DNA of 64,000 bases from assembly GCA_965232575.1 (NCBI GenBank), contig CBDDPZ010000007.1, forward strand, positions 558,001 to 622,000. Reading direction: 5' to 3'. A model generated the notes under the pieces. It was not told the origin of the DNA, did not search any database, and was given only the letters and a program-made list of their open reading frames with translations. The first letter of the stretch is position 1. Every line of letters starts with the position of its first letter. The stretch comes from Bin5 sp965232575 (GTDB lineage Bacteria > Chloroflexota > Anaerolineae > Caldilineales > Caldilineaceae). Of the stretch, positions 43,265 to 53,076 are shown piece after piece. The translations under genes were made by a program, and so were the position numbers.

Positions 43265-45084
43265 ATGCGCCTGAAATCCAACGCCCAAACGCCGAAGTCC
43301 TCCTTCACTCTCCTTAAGGAGGAACTGAGAAAGCAGATTCCAGGATATCGCTCCTTGTCGCGCTGGCGCTCATCGGCACGGGAGTCGCCTTGATTCAACC
43401 CTATCTCTTCAAACTGCTCCTCGACACCGCCATACCCGCAGCCGACCTGCGACTGATCGGGCTCTTGCTTGTCGGCATGGTGCTCGTGCCTGTACTAAGC
43501 GCCGGCCTGAACTCCGCCAACCACTACCTGCGCTCCTATATCGGCGAAGGTGTCGCCCAGCGCCTTCGCCAGGAACTGTTCGAACATCTGCTGCATGTCC
43601 GTCTTGCCGAGCAGGAGCAGTTCAAGAGCGGAGAACTCATCCACCGACTGACTCGCAGCTGCGGCAGGGTCGGTCAGGTCTATGTCAGCGACCATCTCCT
43701 CTCACTGTTGATGAACGCCATCCTCGCCATCCTACTCGTCGGCACACTGGCTGCAATGACTGCTCTGCATTGGCGCCTTTCCTTGTTGGCCCTGCTCGCC
43801 TTCCCCCTCTCCTACCTCCTGACGCTTAAGACCCGCGGTCGTGTCCAGACCCTCTACCAGGACCAGTCAAACGTATTGGAAGCCGGCCAGAGTTATCTGA
43901 CCGAAGTTTTTCTCGGACTGCGCACAATCAGGGCTGTTAATGCCGAAGCCTACGAAAGGGGGCGCTGGCGCGAGTGGCTTACAGCGCATCGGCGCATCTA
44001 GGCAAGAGTGGCAACTTTCCACGAACTTATTCGCATGGTTTTGCCAGAATCCATCAATAAGGTGGCCGCCGGTCTCGTCTTTGGTTACGGCGCCTTCGAG
44101 ATCATCCAGGGCAGACTGACCGTAGGCAGTCTTGTGGCTTTCATCGCCTACCTGCCCCGCTCCTATTCTCTCCTGCAGTCCCTGCTGGGCGTCCAGGTCA
44201 ACCCGCAAGAGGCGAAGGTCAACGCCGAAAAAGTGGATGACCTCTTCGCTCTCGCCCATGAACCGTCGGCGGACACAATCCTTTCATCTGGGTCCTCTCT
44301 GAAGTCAGAGGACGCCGGAATGACTTCTGAGCCGGTCGGGGCCTCGCTGGCATTCCACAACGTGTCGTTCGACTACGGCCGCGGTGACTTCGGCGTACAA
44401 GACCTTACCTTCCGCGTCGAGCCGGGCGAGTTCGTCGGTGTCGTCGGCCCCAGCGGCGGGGGCAAGTCCACAGTTATTGACCTCATCATGGGCTTCTACA
44501 CACCCCAGACCGGCACAATTGCCGTTGACGGGATCGACCTGCGTGAACTTTCCCTGGAATCGTTGCGTAGCCAGATCGGCCTTGTTGCCCAGGATCCTTT
44601 CCTGTGGAACGACACCATCGGTCGGAATATCAACTATCCCCGCCCTATTGACGATAACGACAAGAGCAGAGAAGCAGCCAGCGCAGCACAGATCGATGAG
44701 TTCATCGTCGGCCTACCCCAAAGCTACCGGACGATAGTTGGCGAACGGGGCATGACTCTTTCCGGCGGGGAACGCCAGCGCCTTGCCATCGCCCGCGCCC
44801 TCCTCCAGCGCCCCCGGCTTCTCTTGCTCGACGAAGCCACCTCCGCCCTGGACGCCCTCTCGGAGCAAAAGGTGCGCTCTGCAATCGACAAAGCTCGGGC
44901 TGGACGGACAGCTATCGTCGTGGCCCACCGCCTTTCCACAATCCTGCAAGCAGACAGAATTCTGGTGATCGGACAGGGCCGCATTGTCGAGATCGGCAGC
45001 CGCGATGAGCTGCTGGCGCTTCGCGGTCTCTTCTTCGACCTTTACCAGGCGCAATCTTTCGATCTGAATCCGATCGCGCTATAA
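43265..45084 (+). pseudogene. ABC exporter (MsbA/LmrA-like), broken by a frameshift and an amber stop
   Basis: The intact gene would encode about 605 residues. The N-terminal codons (from the ATG at 43265: MRLKSNAQTP, then LLKEELRKQIPGY) are in one frame. Near 43345 the exporter-like sequence passes into another frame (SLLVALALIGTGVALIQPYL) and continues through the transmembrane domain to a TAG at 43999-44001. The same frame resumes directly with the rest of the membrane domain and a full nucleotide-binding domain: Walker A GPSGGGKSTV, signature LSGGERQRLAIARA, Walker B LLLLDEATSALD. Two independent lesions make a functional protein unlikely. Fragments from the GTG at 44008 could be translated as a lone ATPase domain. 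The substrate (lipid or drug) is unknown. Confidence 0.8.
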
Positions 45085-45166
45085 TCCGATCTAAATCCTG
45101 TGGTCCGTGCGATTGCAACCCGCCGCCGGCCGCCAGCCACTACTCACTCTAAGGATTCTGCTACGC

Positions 45167-47239
45167 ATGTCACGCAACACTGATGGCCAAGGGGCATCGC
45201 CCCTGCCTTTCGAAAACAGCGCCCTCGACGCGGAACTGGAAGAAAACGTAGTCAACACCATTCGGATGCTGGCCCTGGATGCCGTGCAGGCCGCCAATTC
45301 GGGACACGCCGGCCTGCCAATGGGCATGGCAACCGCCGCGCTCACGCTCTGGCGCAGACACCTGCGCTTCAATCCGACCAATCCCAACTGGCACAACCGC
45401 GACCGCTTTATCCTCAGCGCCGGCCACGGTTCCATGCTTCTCTACGCCCTCCTCCACCTGACCGGCTACGATCTGCCGATAAAGGAACTCCAGAACTTCC
45501 GCCAGTACGGCAGCATGACCCCCGGCCACCCGGAGTACGGCCACGCGCCCGGTGTCGAGACCACCACCGGCCCGCTGGGACAGGGCTTCGCCAACGGCGT
45601 CGGCATGGCCGTTGCCGAACAATGGCTGGCCGCCAATTTCAACCGTCCCGGCTTCGACATCGTGTCACACCACATCTATGCAATTGTCAGTGACGGCGAC
45701 CTTATGGAGGGCGTCGCTCAGGAGGCGGCCAGCTTGGCCGGTCACTTGCGGCTCGGCAAACTGATCTATCTCTACGACGACAACCGTGTCACTATCGACG
45801 GCTACACCGACCTGGCCTTCACTGAGGACCAGTACCAGCGTTTCCAAGCCTATGGCTGGCACGTTCAGAAGGTGGACGGAATGGACAGCGCTGCCGTTGA
45901 CGCAGCCATCGCCGCCGCCAAACAGGATCCCCGTCCCAGTCTCATCGGCTGCACGACCATTATCGGTTTCGGCGCCCCCAAACAGGGCGAGCCCGATATG
46001 CACAGCGACGCACTCCCCGATGAAGAGGTCGCTCAGACCAAAGCCAACCTTGAATGGCCGCAAGAGCCCACCTTCTATCTCCCGCCGGAAGTGCGCGACT
46101 TCTGCCTGCAGGCAGTCGAGCGCGGACAAAGGCTCGAAGCCGACGATCGGACACTTTGGGATGCCTATGCCGCCACCCATCCGGAGCTTGCCGCCCAACT
46201 CGACAGGATGCTGCAGGGCGAACTTCCCGACGGCTGGGAGAACGCCCTGCCCGCCTTCGATGGCGGTGGCAGCGCGGCCACCCGCAACGCCAGCGGCGAT
46301 ACCCTCAACGCCCTCGCGCCCGTCATCACCAATCTCATCGGTGGCAGCGCCGACCTCGCGCCCAGCAACAAGACAATTATCAGCGGCAGCCCTGACTTTC
46401 AACCCGATTCCTACAGCGGCCGCAACTTCCGTTTCGGCGTTCGCGAACACGGCATGGGCGCCGTCCTCAACGGTATGGCCCTGCACGGCGGCGTCATCCC
46501 ATACGGGGGCACCTTCCTCGTTTTCAGCGATTATATGCGCGCCAGCGTCCGCCTTGCCGCCCTCATGGGTGTGCCCGTCATCTACATCTTCACCCACGAC
46601 AGCATCGGCGTCGGCGAAGATGGCCCCACCCATCAGCCTGTCGAACAGGTGGCTGCCCTGCGCGCCATTCCCAACCTCACCGTCATCCGCCCTGCCGACG
46701 CCAACGAGGTGGCGCAGGCGTGGAAAGCCGCGCTGCAAAACAAGAGCGGCCCCACCGCGCTGATATTCTCGCGCCAGAACCTGCCCGTCTATGATCGCAC
46801 CGCCGCAGGTGTCGCCGCAGCCGAAGGCGCGGCCCAGGGCGGTTATGTCTTCTTCCAGAGCAATGGAGCAGCCGGCGCCGCGTCCGAACTGGCCCTCATC
46901 TCCTCTGGCAGCGAACTCGAACTCGCCTATGACGCGGCTCAGCGTCTAGCTCAGAATGGCGCCGCCGTGCGCGTCGTGAGCCTGCCCAGTTGGGAGCTCT
47001 TTGCCGCGCAGACGCCCGATTACCAGCAAGAGGTGCTGCCGTCGAACGCCCTGAAGCTTTCCGTCGAAGCCGGCGTCACCCAAGGGTGGGAACGCTGGGT
47101 CGGCAACGATCCGGCCCGCGGCGCCGCCATCGGCCTCAACCGCTTTGGCGCAAGCGCGCCCCAGCAGGATGTCTACGCCAATCTCGGCCTGACCGTTGAT
47201 GCCGTGGTCAGCGCTGCGCAAACACTCTTGGAGGCGTAG
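45167..47239 (+). CDS. tkt: Transketolase
   Basis: A 690-residue thiamine diphosphate enzyme of the pentose phosphate pathway. I start at the ATG at 45167, giving MSRNTDGQGASPLPFENSAL; a frame 20 codons longer is open but atypical. Conserved features include NSGHAGLPMGMA (substrate His), LSAGHGSMLLYALLH, GPLGQGFANGVGMA, the ThDP motif SDGDLMEGVAQEAASLAG ending in a YDDN metal site, and the pyrimidine-binding FRFGVREHGMGAVLNGMA with its catalytic Glu. GVGEDGPTHQPVEQ is also present. It begins a run of same-strand genes through RNase HII. Confidence 0.95.
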   Translation: MSRNTDGQGASPLPFENSALDAELEENVVNTIRMLALDAVQAANSGHAGLPMGMATAALTLWRRHLRFNPTNPNWHNRDRFILSAGHGSMLLYALLHLTGYDLPIKELQNFRQYGSMTPGHPEYGHAPGVETTTGPLGQGFANGVGMAVAEQWLAANFNRPGFDIVSHHIYAIVSDGDLMEGVAQEAASLAGHLRLGKLIYLYDDNRVTIDGYTDLAFTEDQYQRFQAYGWHVQKVDGMDSAAVDAAIAAAKQDPRPSLIGCTTIIGFGAPKQGEPDMHSDALPDEEVAQTKANLEWPQEPTFYLPPEVRDFCLQAVERGQRLEADDRTLWDAYAATHPELAAQLDRMLQGELPDGWENALPAFDGGGSAATRNASGDTLNALAPVITNLIGGSADLAPSNKTIISGSPDFQPDSYSGRNFRFGVREHGMGAVLNGMALHGGVIPYGGTFLVFSDYMRASVRLAALMGVPVIYIFTHDSIGVGEDGPTHQPVEQVAALRAIPNLTVIRPADANEVAQAWKAALQNKSGPTALIFSRQNLPVYDRTAAGVAAAEGAAQGGYVFFQSNGAAGAASELALISSGSELELAYDAAQRLAQNGAAVRVVSLPSWELFAAQTPDYQQEVLPSNALKLSVEAGVTQGWERWVGNDPARGAAIGLNRFGASAPQQDVYANLGLTVDAVVSAAQTLLEA

Positions 47240-47245
47240 CCGCGT

Positions 47246-47842
47246 ATGCTTGGGGCCCTGGCCGCCATCCTTCAACAGACCCGACAGCATCACGCCATCG
47301 AACACGCAACCATCCATCTGCTGGCTGCCCGCTTTCCCCGCCGTGTCTTCGCCGGCATGAGCGATCCCTGGGGCTTTACACTTTACGGACAGCTGTCCAG
47401 CGAAGCGATCGAAGAGGCCGTCGGCGAAGCGATTCAGCGCCTCCAGGATGGCGAAGAGGAGTTGGCCTTTCATCCCAACTGCGGCACGAACCTCACCACC
47501 AGTATCCTTCTGGTGACAGCGGCCGCATTTCTCGGTGGCATCGACTGGCGGAGTTCGCATCTTCACCCGTCCGCGGAGACACCTCCCTTGGGAGAGGAAG
47601 GAAATCCAGTTGCCCGCGAGACATCTCCAATGCGAAACAAGCCGGGCAGCGGCCGAACGCTCCTGGACAGGATGACAGTAACAGCTGGACTGATGACGCT
47701 CGCCCTTCTGGTCTCAACGCCGCTGGGGATGCGGTTGCAGCGTCTAACCACCTTAGCAAGCATCGGCAACCGCGTTCTGGAAAGGGTCGTGCCCGTGAGG
47801 CGCGGCCATGCCTATCGCGTCACCTTCGCAGAATCGCAATGA
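47246..47842 (+). CDS. DUF6391 membrane protein
   Basis: A 198-residue protein. The conserved HHAIEHATIHLL (about 15-26) and FHPNCGTNL (about 75-83) are the hallmarks of DUF6391, a family I associate with Chloroflexota and Cyanobacteria. Two hydrophobic segments (about 85-96 and 147-163) suggest membrane attachment, with the His/Cys motifs possibly binding metal. It starts six bases after the transketolase stop, so it is co-transcribed. Function unknown. Confidence 0.75.
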   Translation: MLGALAAILQQTRQHHAIEHATIHLLAARFPRRVFAGMSDPWGFTLYGQLSSEAIEEAVGEAIQRLQDGEEELAFHPNCGTNLTTSILLVTAAAFLGGIDWRSSHLHPSAETPPLGEEGNPVARETSPMRNKPGSGRTLLDRMTVTAGLMTLALLVSTPLGMRLQRLTTLASIGNRVLERVVPVRRGHAYRVTFAESQ

Positions 47843-47875
47843 CCGGGGGCCGCTGCCTCCGAGATTGGTAACGCA

Positions 47876-48898
47876 TTGACAAACTATCTGTTCCTCGCGC
47901 CGGATGAGTTTCTGTTGGGGCAGCGCCTCAGCCAGTTGAAGCAGGCTCTCGGCGACGCAGAGATGGCCTCTCTGAACCTCGCCGAACTTGAAGGCGCCCG
48001 CTCCAAGGCAAGCGATATTCTTTACCATGCCGGCGCCTTGCCCTTCCTCGCCGAGCGGCGCCTGATCATCGTGCGCGGCTACCTCGCCCATCTGGAGTCC
48101 CGTCTGGGCACGGCCAAGGCGCCGAACCGGACCGCGCAGGCCGAAGCGCGCCAGATACTGGAAGGGCTGGCTGATCCCGCCATCTCAAATGATCTTGTGT
48201 TTATCGAGGACAAGCTGGACAAACGGCGCGCGATCTGGAGGGGTCTGGACGGCCTCGCCGGTCTCGAAAAGCTGAGCAAGGACGGTCTCCTGGCGATCGA
48301 GGAGCTGAACACGCCCGACGCCCGCGCCTTGCCCGCCTGGATAGCCAATACCGCCCGCCAGGATGGAATCGAAATCGATGGCAGATCTGTGCAAATGCTG
48401 GCAACCTATGTGGGCGCCGATCTGCGCCGCCTGACCCTGGAGTTGGACAAACTGCGCGCCTACGCCGCCGGCCGCTCCATCACGCCGAACGACGTGCAGC
48501 GCCTTGTAAGTGATACCAGCGAAGCCCTCATCTGGGACCTGACCGACGCGATCGGCCAGCGCGACGGACGTAAGGCGATGCGGGCCTTGTACGCTCTGCG
48601 TCGCAACGACGCCAACCCGTTTTACCTTCTGACGATGATTACCCGCCAGTACCGCATCATGATCAAAGTCAAGGATGAGACCGCCCGCGCGTCCGGAAAC
48701 GAATATGACATCGCCGGCCGCGTCGGCGAGAGACCTTTTCCCGTCAAAAAAGCGATGGCCCAGAGCCGCAATTATGCCCTCCCCCAACTGGAAGGGATAC
48801 TGGACCGGCTCCTCTCGTCGGACTTCGCCATGAAGACCGGCGCCGACCCCAACACTGAAATCGACATTCTGGTGGCAGAACTGACCCAAGCCCCATAG
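47876..48898 (+). CDS. holA: DNA polymerase III subunit delta
   Basis: A 340-residue clamp-loader subunit. The start is a TTG at 47876; the product begins TNYLFLAPDEFLLGQRLSQL, the expected HolA N-terminus (YLLxGxExxL pattern). The middle has LPFLAERRLIIVRGYL and DLVFIEDKLDKR, and the C-terminal helical domain includes LVSDTSEALIWDLTDAIGQR and FYLLTMITRQYRIMIKVKD, all typical of the delta subunit. It opens the sliding clamp during replication. Confidence 0.88.
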   Translation: MTNYLFLAPDEFLLGQRLSQLKQALGDAEMASLNLAELEGARSKASDILYHAGALPFLAERRLIIVRGYLAHLESRLGTAKAPNRTAQAEARQILEGLADPAISNDLVFIEDKLDKRRAIWRGLDGLAGLEKLSKDGLLAIEELNTPDARALPAWIANTARQDGIEIDGRSVQMLATYVGADLRRLTLELDKLRAYAAGRSITPNDVQRLVSDTSEALIWDLTDAIGQRDGRKAMRALYALRRNDANPFYLLTMITRQYRIMIKVKDETARASGNEYDIAGRVGERPFPVKKAMAQSRNYALPQLEGILDRLLSSDFAMKTGADPNTEIDILVAELTQAP

Positions 48899-48914
48899 AG
48901 GAACGCTACATCTG

Positions 48915-50258
48915 ATGAACAATAACCGCTCCAATTCTCCCCGCATTCACGCCCAGCCCGCCCGCGCCGGCGAGGGCGGACGGACAACAATTGGCCCTGA
49001 GACGATCCATCGCATCCAAACCGCAAACGGTATCACCATTCTGGTTCGACCTAACCCATCCGCGCCGGTCGTCATGATGGAGGGCGCCCTGCGCGCCGGC
49101 AGCGTCGATGAGCCGGCCGGGTTGGCAGGGCTGGCCTCCTTCACCGCCTCCCTGGTAAGCCGCGGCAGTGCCAACTATGACTTCGACAGCTACAACGAGG
49201 CCGTGGAATCGGTTGGCGCCAGCGTCAGTGTCGGCGGCGGCACCCACGTCACCAACTTTGGCAGCGAAAGCCTCGTGGAAGACTTCCCGCTCATGGTGGA
49301 GATCCTGGCCGATGTTCTGCAACGGCCAACCTTTCCGACCGAACACATCGAACGCGTGCGCGGGCAGTGGCTCGTGCGGCTGCAGGAGCGGGAACAAAGC
49401 ACACGTAGCGTCTCCTACCGGCGTTTTAACGAAATGATTTACGGAGACCATCCCTACGGCCTGCCCACATCCGGTTACATTGAGACGATTCAGGCAATCA
49501 GTCGCGACGATGTGGTCCGCTTTCATCGCGATCATTACCATCCTAACCAGTCCATCATTGTCGTCAGCGGCGATGTCGACCCGGACGCGGTGGTTGCCCT
49601 GCTGGAAACACATTTCGGCGCCTGGCCTACTGGTCCGGAGCCTCCCCCGCCCGCCGATTCCATTCCCCCGGTGACCGGCGCCGATGGCGTCCAGCGCAAA
49701 GCGTTCCCCATGCCCGGCAAGGTCCAGACCGATGTCGTCATCGGCTGCCTCGCCATCCCTCGCAGCCATCCCGACTACCATGCCGTCCAGGTCGCCAACA
49801 ACATCCTCGGCCAGTTCGGCATGATGGGCCGCTTGGGCGAAAACGTGCGCGAGCGCCAGGGGCTGGCCTACTACAGCTACAGCGCCCTCGACGCCGACAT
49901 CGGTGTCGGGCCTTGGGTCGCCTTCGCCGGTGTCAACCCCCAGAACGTCGACCAGGCCATCGACAGCATACTGCACGAATTCGACCGCATCGCCCGGGAG
50001 CCGGTCAGCGACGAAGAGCTCTCCGACAGCATCGCCAACATGACCGGCACACTTCCTCTGCGCCTGGAGACTAACGACGGCGTCGCCTCCATCCTTCTCA
50101 ATATGGAATGGTTCGGTCTGGGCCTGGACTACCTTCAGACCTATCAGCAGCGCATCAGGGCCATTACTCAAGAGGATGTCCAGCGCGTGGCCGCCCAATA
50201 TCTGCGCACCGATTCCTATACACTGGTGACCGCCGGTCCCGACGCCAACGAGAGCTGA
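48915..50258 (+). CDS. M16-family peptidase-like protein lacking the zinc motif
   Basis: A 447-residue protein with the two-domain M16 (insulinase/processing peptidase) fold. It shows GITILVRPNPSAPVVMMEGA and GALRAGSVDEPAGLAGLASF (about 56-75), where catalytic members have HFLEHM after GLAH. The HxxEH motif is absent, so this copy should be a non-catalytic M16. The C-terminal part retains ERQGLAYYSYS and GVNPQNVDQAIDSI. Inactive M16 proteins usually pair with an active one, but none is in the window. It starts 16 bases after holA. Confidence 0.85.
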   Translation: MNNNRSNSPRIHAQPARAGEGGRTTIGPETIHRIQTANGITILVRPNPSAPVVMMEGALRAGSVDEPAGLAGLASFTASLVSRGSANYDFDSYNEAVESVGASVSVGGGTHVTNFGSESLVEDFPLMVEILADVLQRPTFPTEHIERVRGQWLVRLQEREQSTRSVSYRRFNEMIYGDHPYGLPTSGYIETIQAISRDDVVRFHRDHYHPNQSIIVVSGDVDPDAVVALLETHFGAWPTGPEPPPPADSIPPVTGADGVQRKAFPMPGKVQTDVVIGCLAIPRSHPDYHAVQVANNILGQFGMMGRLGENVRERQGLAYYSYSALDADIGVGPWVAFAGVNPQNVDQAIDSILHEFDRIAREPVSDEELSDSIANMTGTLPLRLETNDGVASILLNMEWFGLGLDYLQTYQQRIRAITQEDVQRVAAQYLRTDSYTLVTAGPDANES

Positions 50259-50264
50259 CCCACC

Positions 50265-51302
50265 GTGGAACAAAACTCTGTCATCCACATCGATCAGCTG
50301 AGCAAGGTCTATACCATCAACGAACGGGAGGCGGGGCTGGTCGCCGCAATGCGCAGCCTCGTCAAGCGCAAGACCCGCGATGTTCAAGCCGTGAACGAGA
50401 TCTCCTTCTCGGTCAGCGAAGGGGAGATCGTCGGCTTCCTTGGCCCTAACGGCGCCGGCAAAACCACCACCCTGAAGATGCTGTCCGGTCTGCTCCATCC
50501 CACCGGTGGCCGCGCCACCGTACTCGGCTACCGCCCCTGGGAGCGCAACCGCGACTATCTGCGCCGTATGACGCTCGTGATGGGGCAACGCAACCAGCTC
50601 GTGTGGGACATCCCCGTCGTTGACACCTTCGAGCTCAACCGCGCCGTCTACCGCATCCCTGAGCCGCAATACCGGCTCGCCGTTGACGAACTGACCGAAC
50701 TCCTGGAGTTGGAGCCGCTGCTGCAAAAGCCGACCCGCAACCTCTCTCTCGGCGAACGCATGAAATGTGAAATTGCAGCCGCGCTCCTCCACCGTCCGTC
50801 GGTGCTCTTCCTCGACGAGCCGACCATCGGCCTCGATGTGACCATGCAGCGCCGTATCCGTCAGTTCATCACCGAATACAATGAGCGCACAGGCGCAACC
50901 GTCCTGCTGACCAGCCATTACATGGCCGACGTGGAAGCTCTATGCAAGCGCGTGATCGTCATCCATCATGGCAAGCTTCTCTATGATGGCGAACTCAGTG
51001 GTCTCGCCGATCGCTTTGCCCCTTTCAAGACTGTCGAAGTGGAACTTCACAACGGCGCCGGCGGCCAACCGCTGGCGCAGTACGGCGAACTCATGGCCCA
51101 CAGCGAAGGCCGCATCACCCTGCGAATACCGAAAGCTGAGACCGCCTCCGTCACTGGGCAGCTACTGGCCGAATTGGATGTATCTGATCTGACCGTGCAG
51201 GACCCGCCCATCGAAGATGTGATCGAGCATGTTTTTAGTCAATCCCCTAGCCCGCTGGATGCCCACCCTGGCCGGACGACCAAAGCATCGTCTGCCAGTT
51301 GA
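50265..51302 (+). CDS. ABC-2 exporter ATPase (NatA/DrrA-like)
   Basis: A 345-residue ATPase starting at a GTG (50265), six bases after the M16 gene. Walker A is GFLGPNGAGKTTTLKM, the signature LSLGERMKCEIAAALL and Walker B VLFLDEPTIGLDV. The C-terminal 100 residues form the regulatory domain typical of DrrA-type exporters. The first 25 residues (DQLSKVYTINEREAGLVAAM) resemble ATPases linked to ABC2_membrane_6 permeases. It works with the two permeases that follow. Confidence 0.9.
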   Translation: MEQNSVIHIDQLSKVYTINEREAGLVAAMRSLVKRKTRDVQAVNEISFSVSEGEIVGFLGPNGAGKTTTLKMLSGLLHPTGGRATVLGYRPWERNRDYLRRMTLVMGQRNQLVWDIPVVDTFELNRAVYRIPEPQYRLAVDELTELLELEPLLQKPTRNLSLGERMKCEIAAALLHRPSVLFLDEPTIGLDVTMQRRIRQFITEYNERTGATVLLTSHYMADVEALCKRVIVIHHGKLLYDGELSGLADRFAPFKTVEVELHNGAGGQPLAQYGELMAHSEGRITLRIPKAETASVTGQLLAELDVSDLTVQDPPIEDVIEHVFSQSPSPLDAHPGRTTKASSAS

Positions 51303-51377
51303 GTTGAATCATACCGTCCGCACCCACCCGAAGATTCTTGTTCGACCTTCAAATAAAGCCTGAGCCCAGGGTAACCA

Positions 51378-52181
51378 ATGTTCGCCTTTTACCCGATTTA
51401 CAGAGGCTACTTCCGCACCGCGTTGATGGTGCAGTTCCAGTATCGGATCGCGATGCTGATCTGGCTCCTTGGCGGCATCATCGAACCCCTGATGTATCTG
51501 GTGGTTTGGCGGACTGTGTCCGAACAGCAGGGCGGCTCCGTGGGTGGCTACGAAACCAATGATTTCGTCGTCTACTTTATCGCCATGATGATGGTGAGCC
51601 ACGCCACGTTTACATGGATCATGTGGGAGTACGTTTACCGTATTCGTATGGGCCTTTTTTCGGTAATGCTCCTGAAGCCCATCCACCCCATCCATAGCGA
51701 CATCGCCGACAACATCGGCTACAAGTTCCTGACCCTGACCGTCATGGCGCCGGTCACCCTGCTGCTGGCTTGGTTCTTCGAAGCCTCCTGGCAGCCAACC
51801 GTATGGACTTTGGCTGCCTTCGTGCCCGTGCTGATTCTCGCCTTCCTCATGCGCTTCTACTGGGAGTGGTCGCTCGCAATGGTCGCCTTCTGGACCACAC
51901 GCATCGACGCCATGAACCAGGCCTATATCGTTGTCAGCCTTTTCTTCTCCGGCAAGCTGGCCCCGCTCTCCCTCTTCCCGGAGATCGTGCAGCGCGCCGC
52001 GGACATCCTGCCCTTCCGCTGGCTGCTCGCCTTCCCTGTCGATCTCCTGCTCGGGCGCGTTACGCCCAGGGAGCTGCTCATCGGCATCGGCGCGCAGCTC
52101 TTCTGGCTGCTCGCCGGCTATCTCTTTATGCAGCTCATCTACCGGGCCGGCATCAAACGCTACGCCGCCTTTGGCGCCTGA
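51378..52181 (+). CDS. ABC-2 family permease 1
   Basis: A 267-residue membrane protein with six hydrophobic segments. YPIYRGYFRTALMVQFQYRI (about 5-24) precedes the first helix, and LPFRWLLAFPVDLLLGRVTP near residue 220 is the recurring end motif of the ABC2_membrane_6 (DUF990-like) family. The substrate of such exporters is not established. The gap to the ATPase is 75 bases and to the next permease 15 bases. Confidence 0.85.
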   Translation: MFAFYPIYRGYFRTALMVQFQYRIAMLIWLLGGIIEPLMYLVVWRTVSEQQGGSVGGYETNDFVVYFIAMMMVSHATFTWIMWEYVYRIRMGLFSVMLLKPIHPIHSDIADNIGYKFLTLTVMAPVTLLLAWFFEASWQPTVWTLAAFVPVLILAFLMRFYWEWSLAMVAFWTTRIDAMNQAYIVVSLFFSGKLAPLSLFPEIVQRAADILPFRWLLAFPVDLLLGRVTPRELLIGIGAQLFWLLAGYLFMQLIYRAGIKRYAAFGA

Positions 52182-52196
52182 CCCGCAACGGCAACC

Positions 52197-52982
52197 ATGT
52201 ACTATTTTCGCATCTTCGCCACCTACATCCGTGTTGGAATCCTCGGGGAACTCGAATACCGGGCCAATTTCTGGATCAATCTGATCCAGTCCGCGCTCGA
52301 CCTGAGCGTGGCCCTCGGCGGGTTGGCCGTTGTTTTCAGCCATACCGACACGCTCGGGGGCTGGCGGCCAGAGGAACTGCTGGCGCTGGTAGGCGTCTAC
52401 TTCCTCATCGGAGGTCTGATTCGCACAATTATCCGCCCCTCGATGATCCAATTCATGGAGGATATACGCCAGGGCACACTCGACTTCACCCTCACCAAAC
52501 CGGCCGACTCGCAGGTGCTGGTCAGTATCCAACGCGTCGAAATCTGGCGCCTGGTCGACGTGCTCATCGCCCTGCCGGTGCTGGGTACCGCGCTCGTGCG
52601 GCTCGGCGTCCAGTTGGGACTGGTCGATACCGTAGTCTTTGCCGTCACGTTGCTGAGCGGCGGCTTGATCATCTACAGCTTCTGGCTTATGCTCAGCACC
52701 TGCGCGTTCTGGTTCGTGCGCGTCGAAAATATCCAGGTCATCTTCATGAGCATGTGGCAAGCCGGCCGCTGGCCCGTCAGCATATATCCCGCCTGGCTGC
52801 GCGCCGTGCTGACATTCCTGGTCCCGGTCGCCTTCGCCACCACCGTGCCCGCCTCCGCCGTCAGCGGCCGCATCACCGGCGCAACCTTTGTCGGTACGAT
52901 TGCGCTAGCCGCCGCCATGCTTCTTGTCTCGCGCTGGTTCTGGCGGCTGGGAATTCGGTTCTATTCCGGCGCGTCAGCCTGA
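52197..52982 (+). CDS. ABC-2 family permease 2
   Basis: A 261-residue partner of the previous permease, with about six helices. The N-terminal YFRIFATYIRVGILGELEYR and the segment MEDIRQGTLDFTLTKPADSQ (about 82-101) match the second subunit of the same exporter family, which has the RxGxLDxxLxKP pattern. The end (VSRWFWRLGIRFYSGAS) is also typical. ATPase, permease 1 and permease 2 make a complete exporter. Confidence 0.85.
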   Translation: MYYFRIFATYIRVGILGELEYRANFWINLIQSALDLSVALGGLAVVFSHTDTLGGWRPEELLALVGVYFLIGGLIRTIIRPSMIQFMEDIRQGTLDFTLTKPADSQVLVSIQRVEIWRLVDVLIALPVLGTALVRLGVQLGLVDTVVFAVTLLSGGLIIYSFWLMLSTCAFWFVRVENIQVIFMSMWQAGRWPVSIYPAWLRAVLTFLVPVAFATTVPASAVSGRITGATFVGTIALAAAMLLVSRWFWRLGIRFYSGASA

Positions 52983-53076
52983 CAAATCAAGGAGATCGAC
53001 TTCACCTTATTCCAAACGCGACCGCACAATTCGGTTTTCAATGACTCCTGGTAGGTACAATCAAGGAGGAAACTCT

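Noticed and set aside
51309..52760. Minus-strand ORF of 483 codons opposite the ABC-2 permeases
   Set aside because: His/Asp-rich mirror of membrane-protein codons, with no protein-like pattern.
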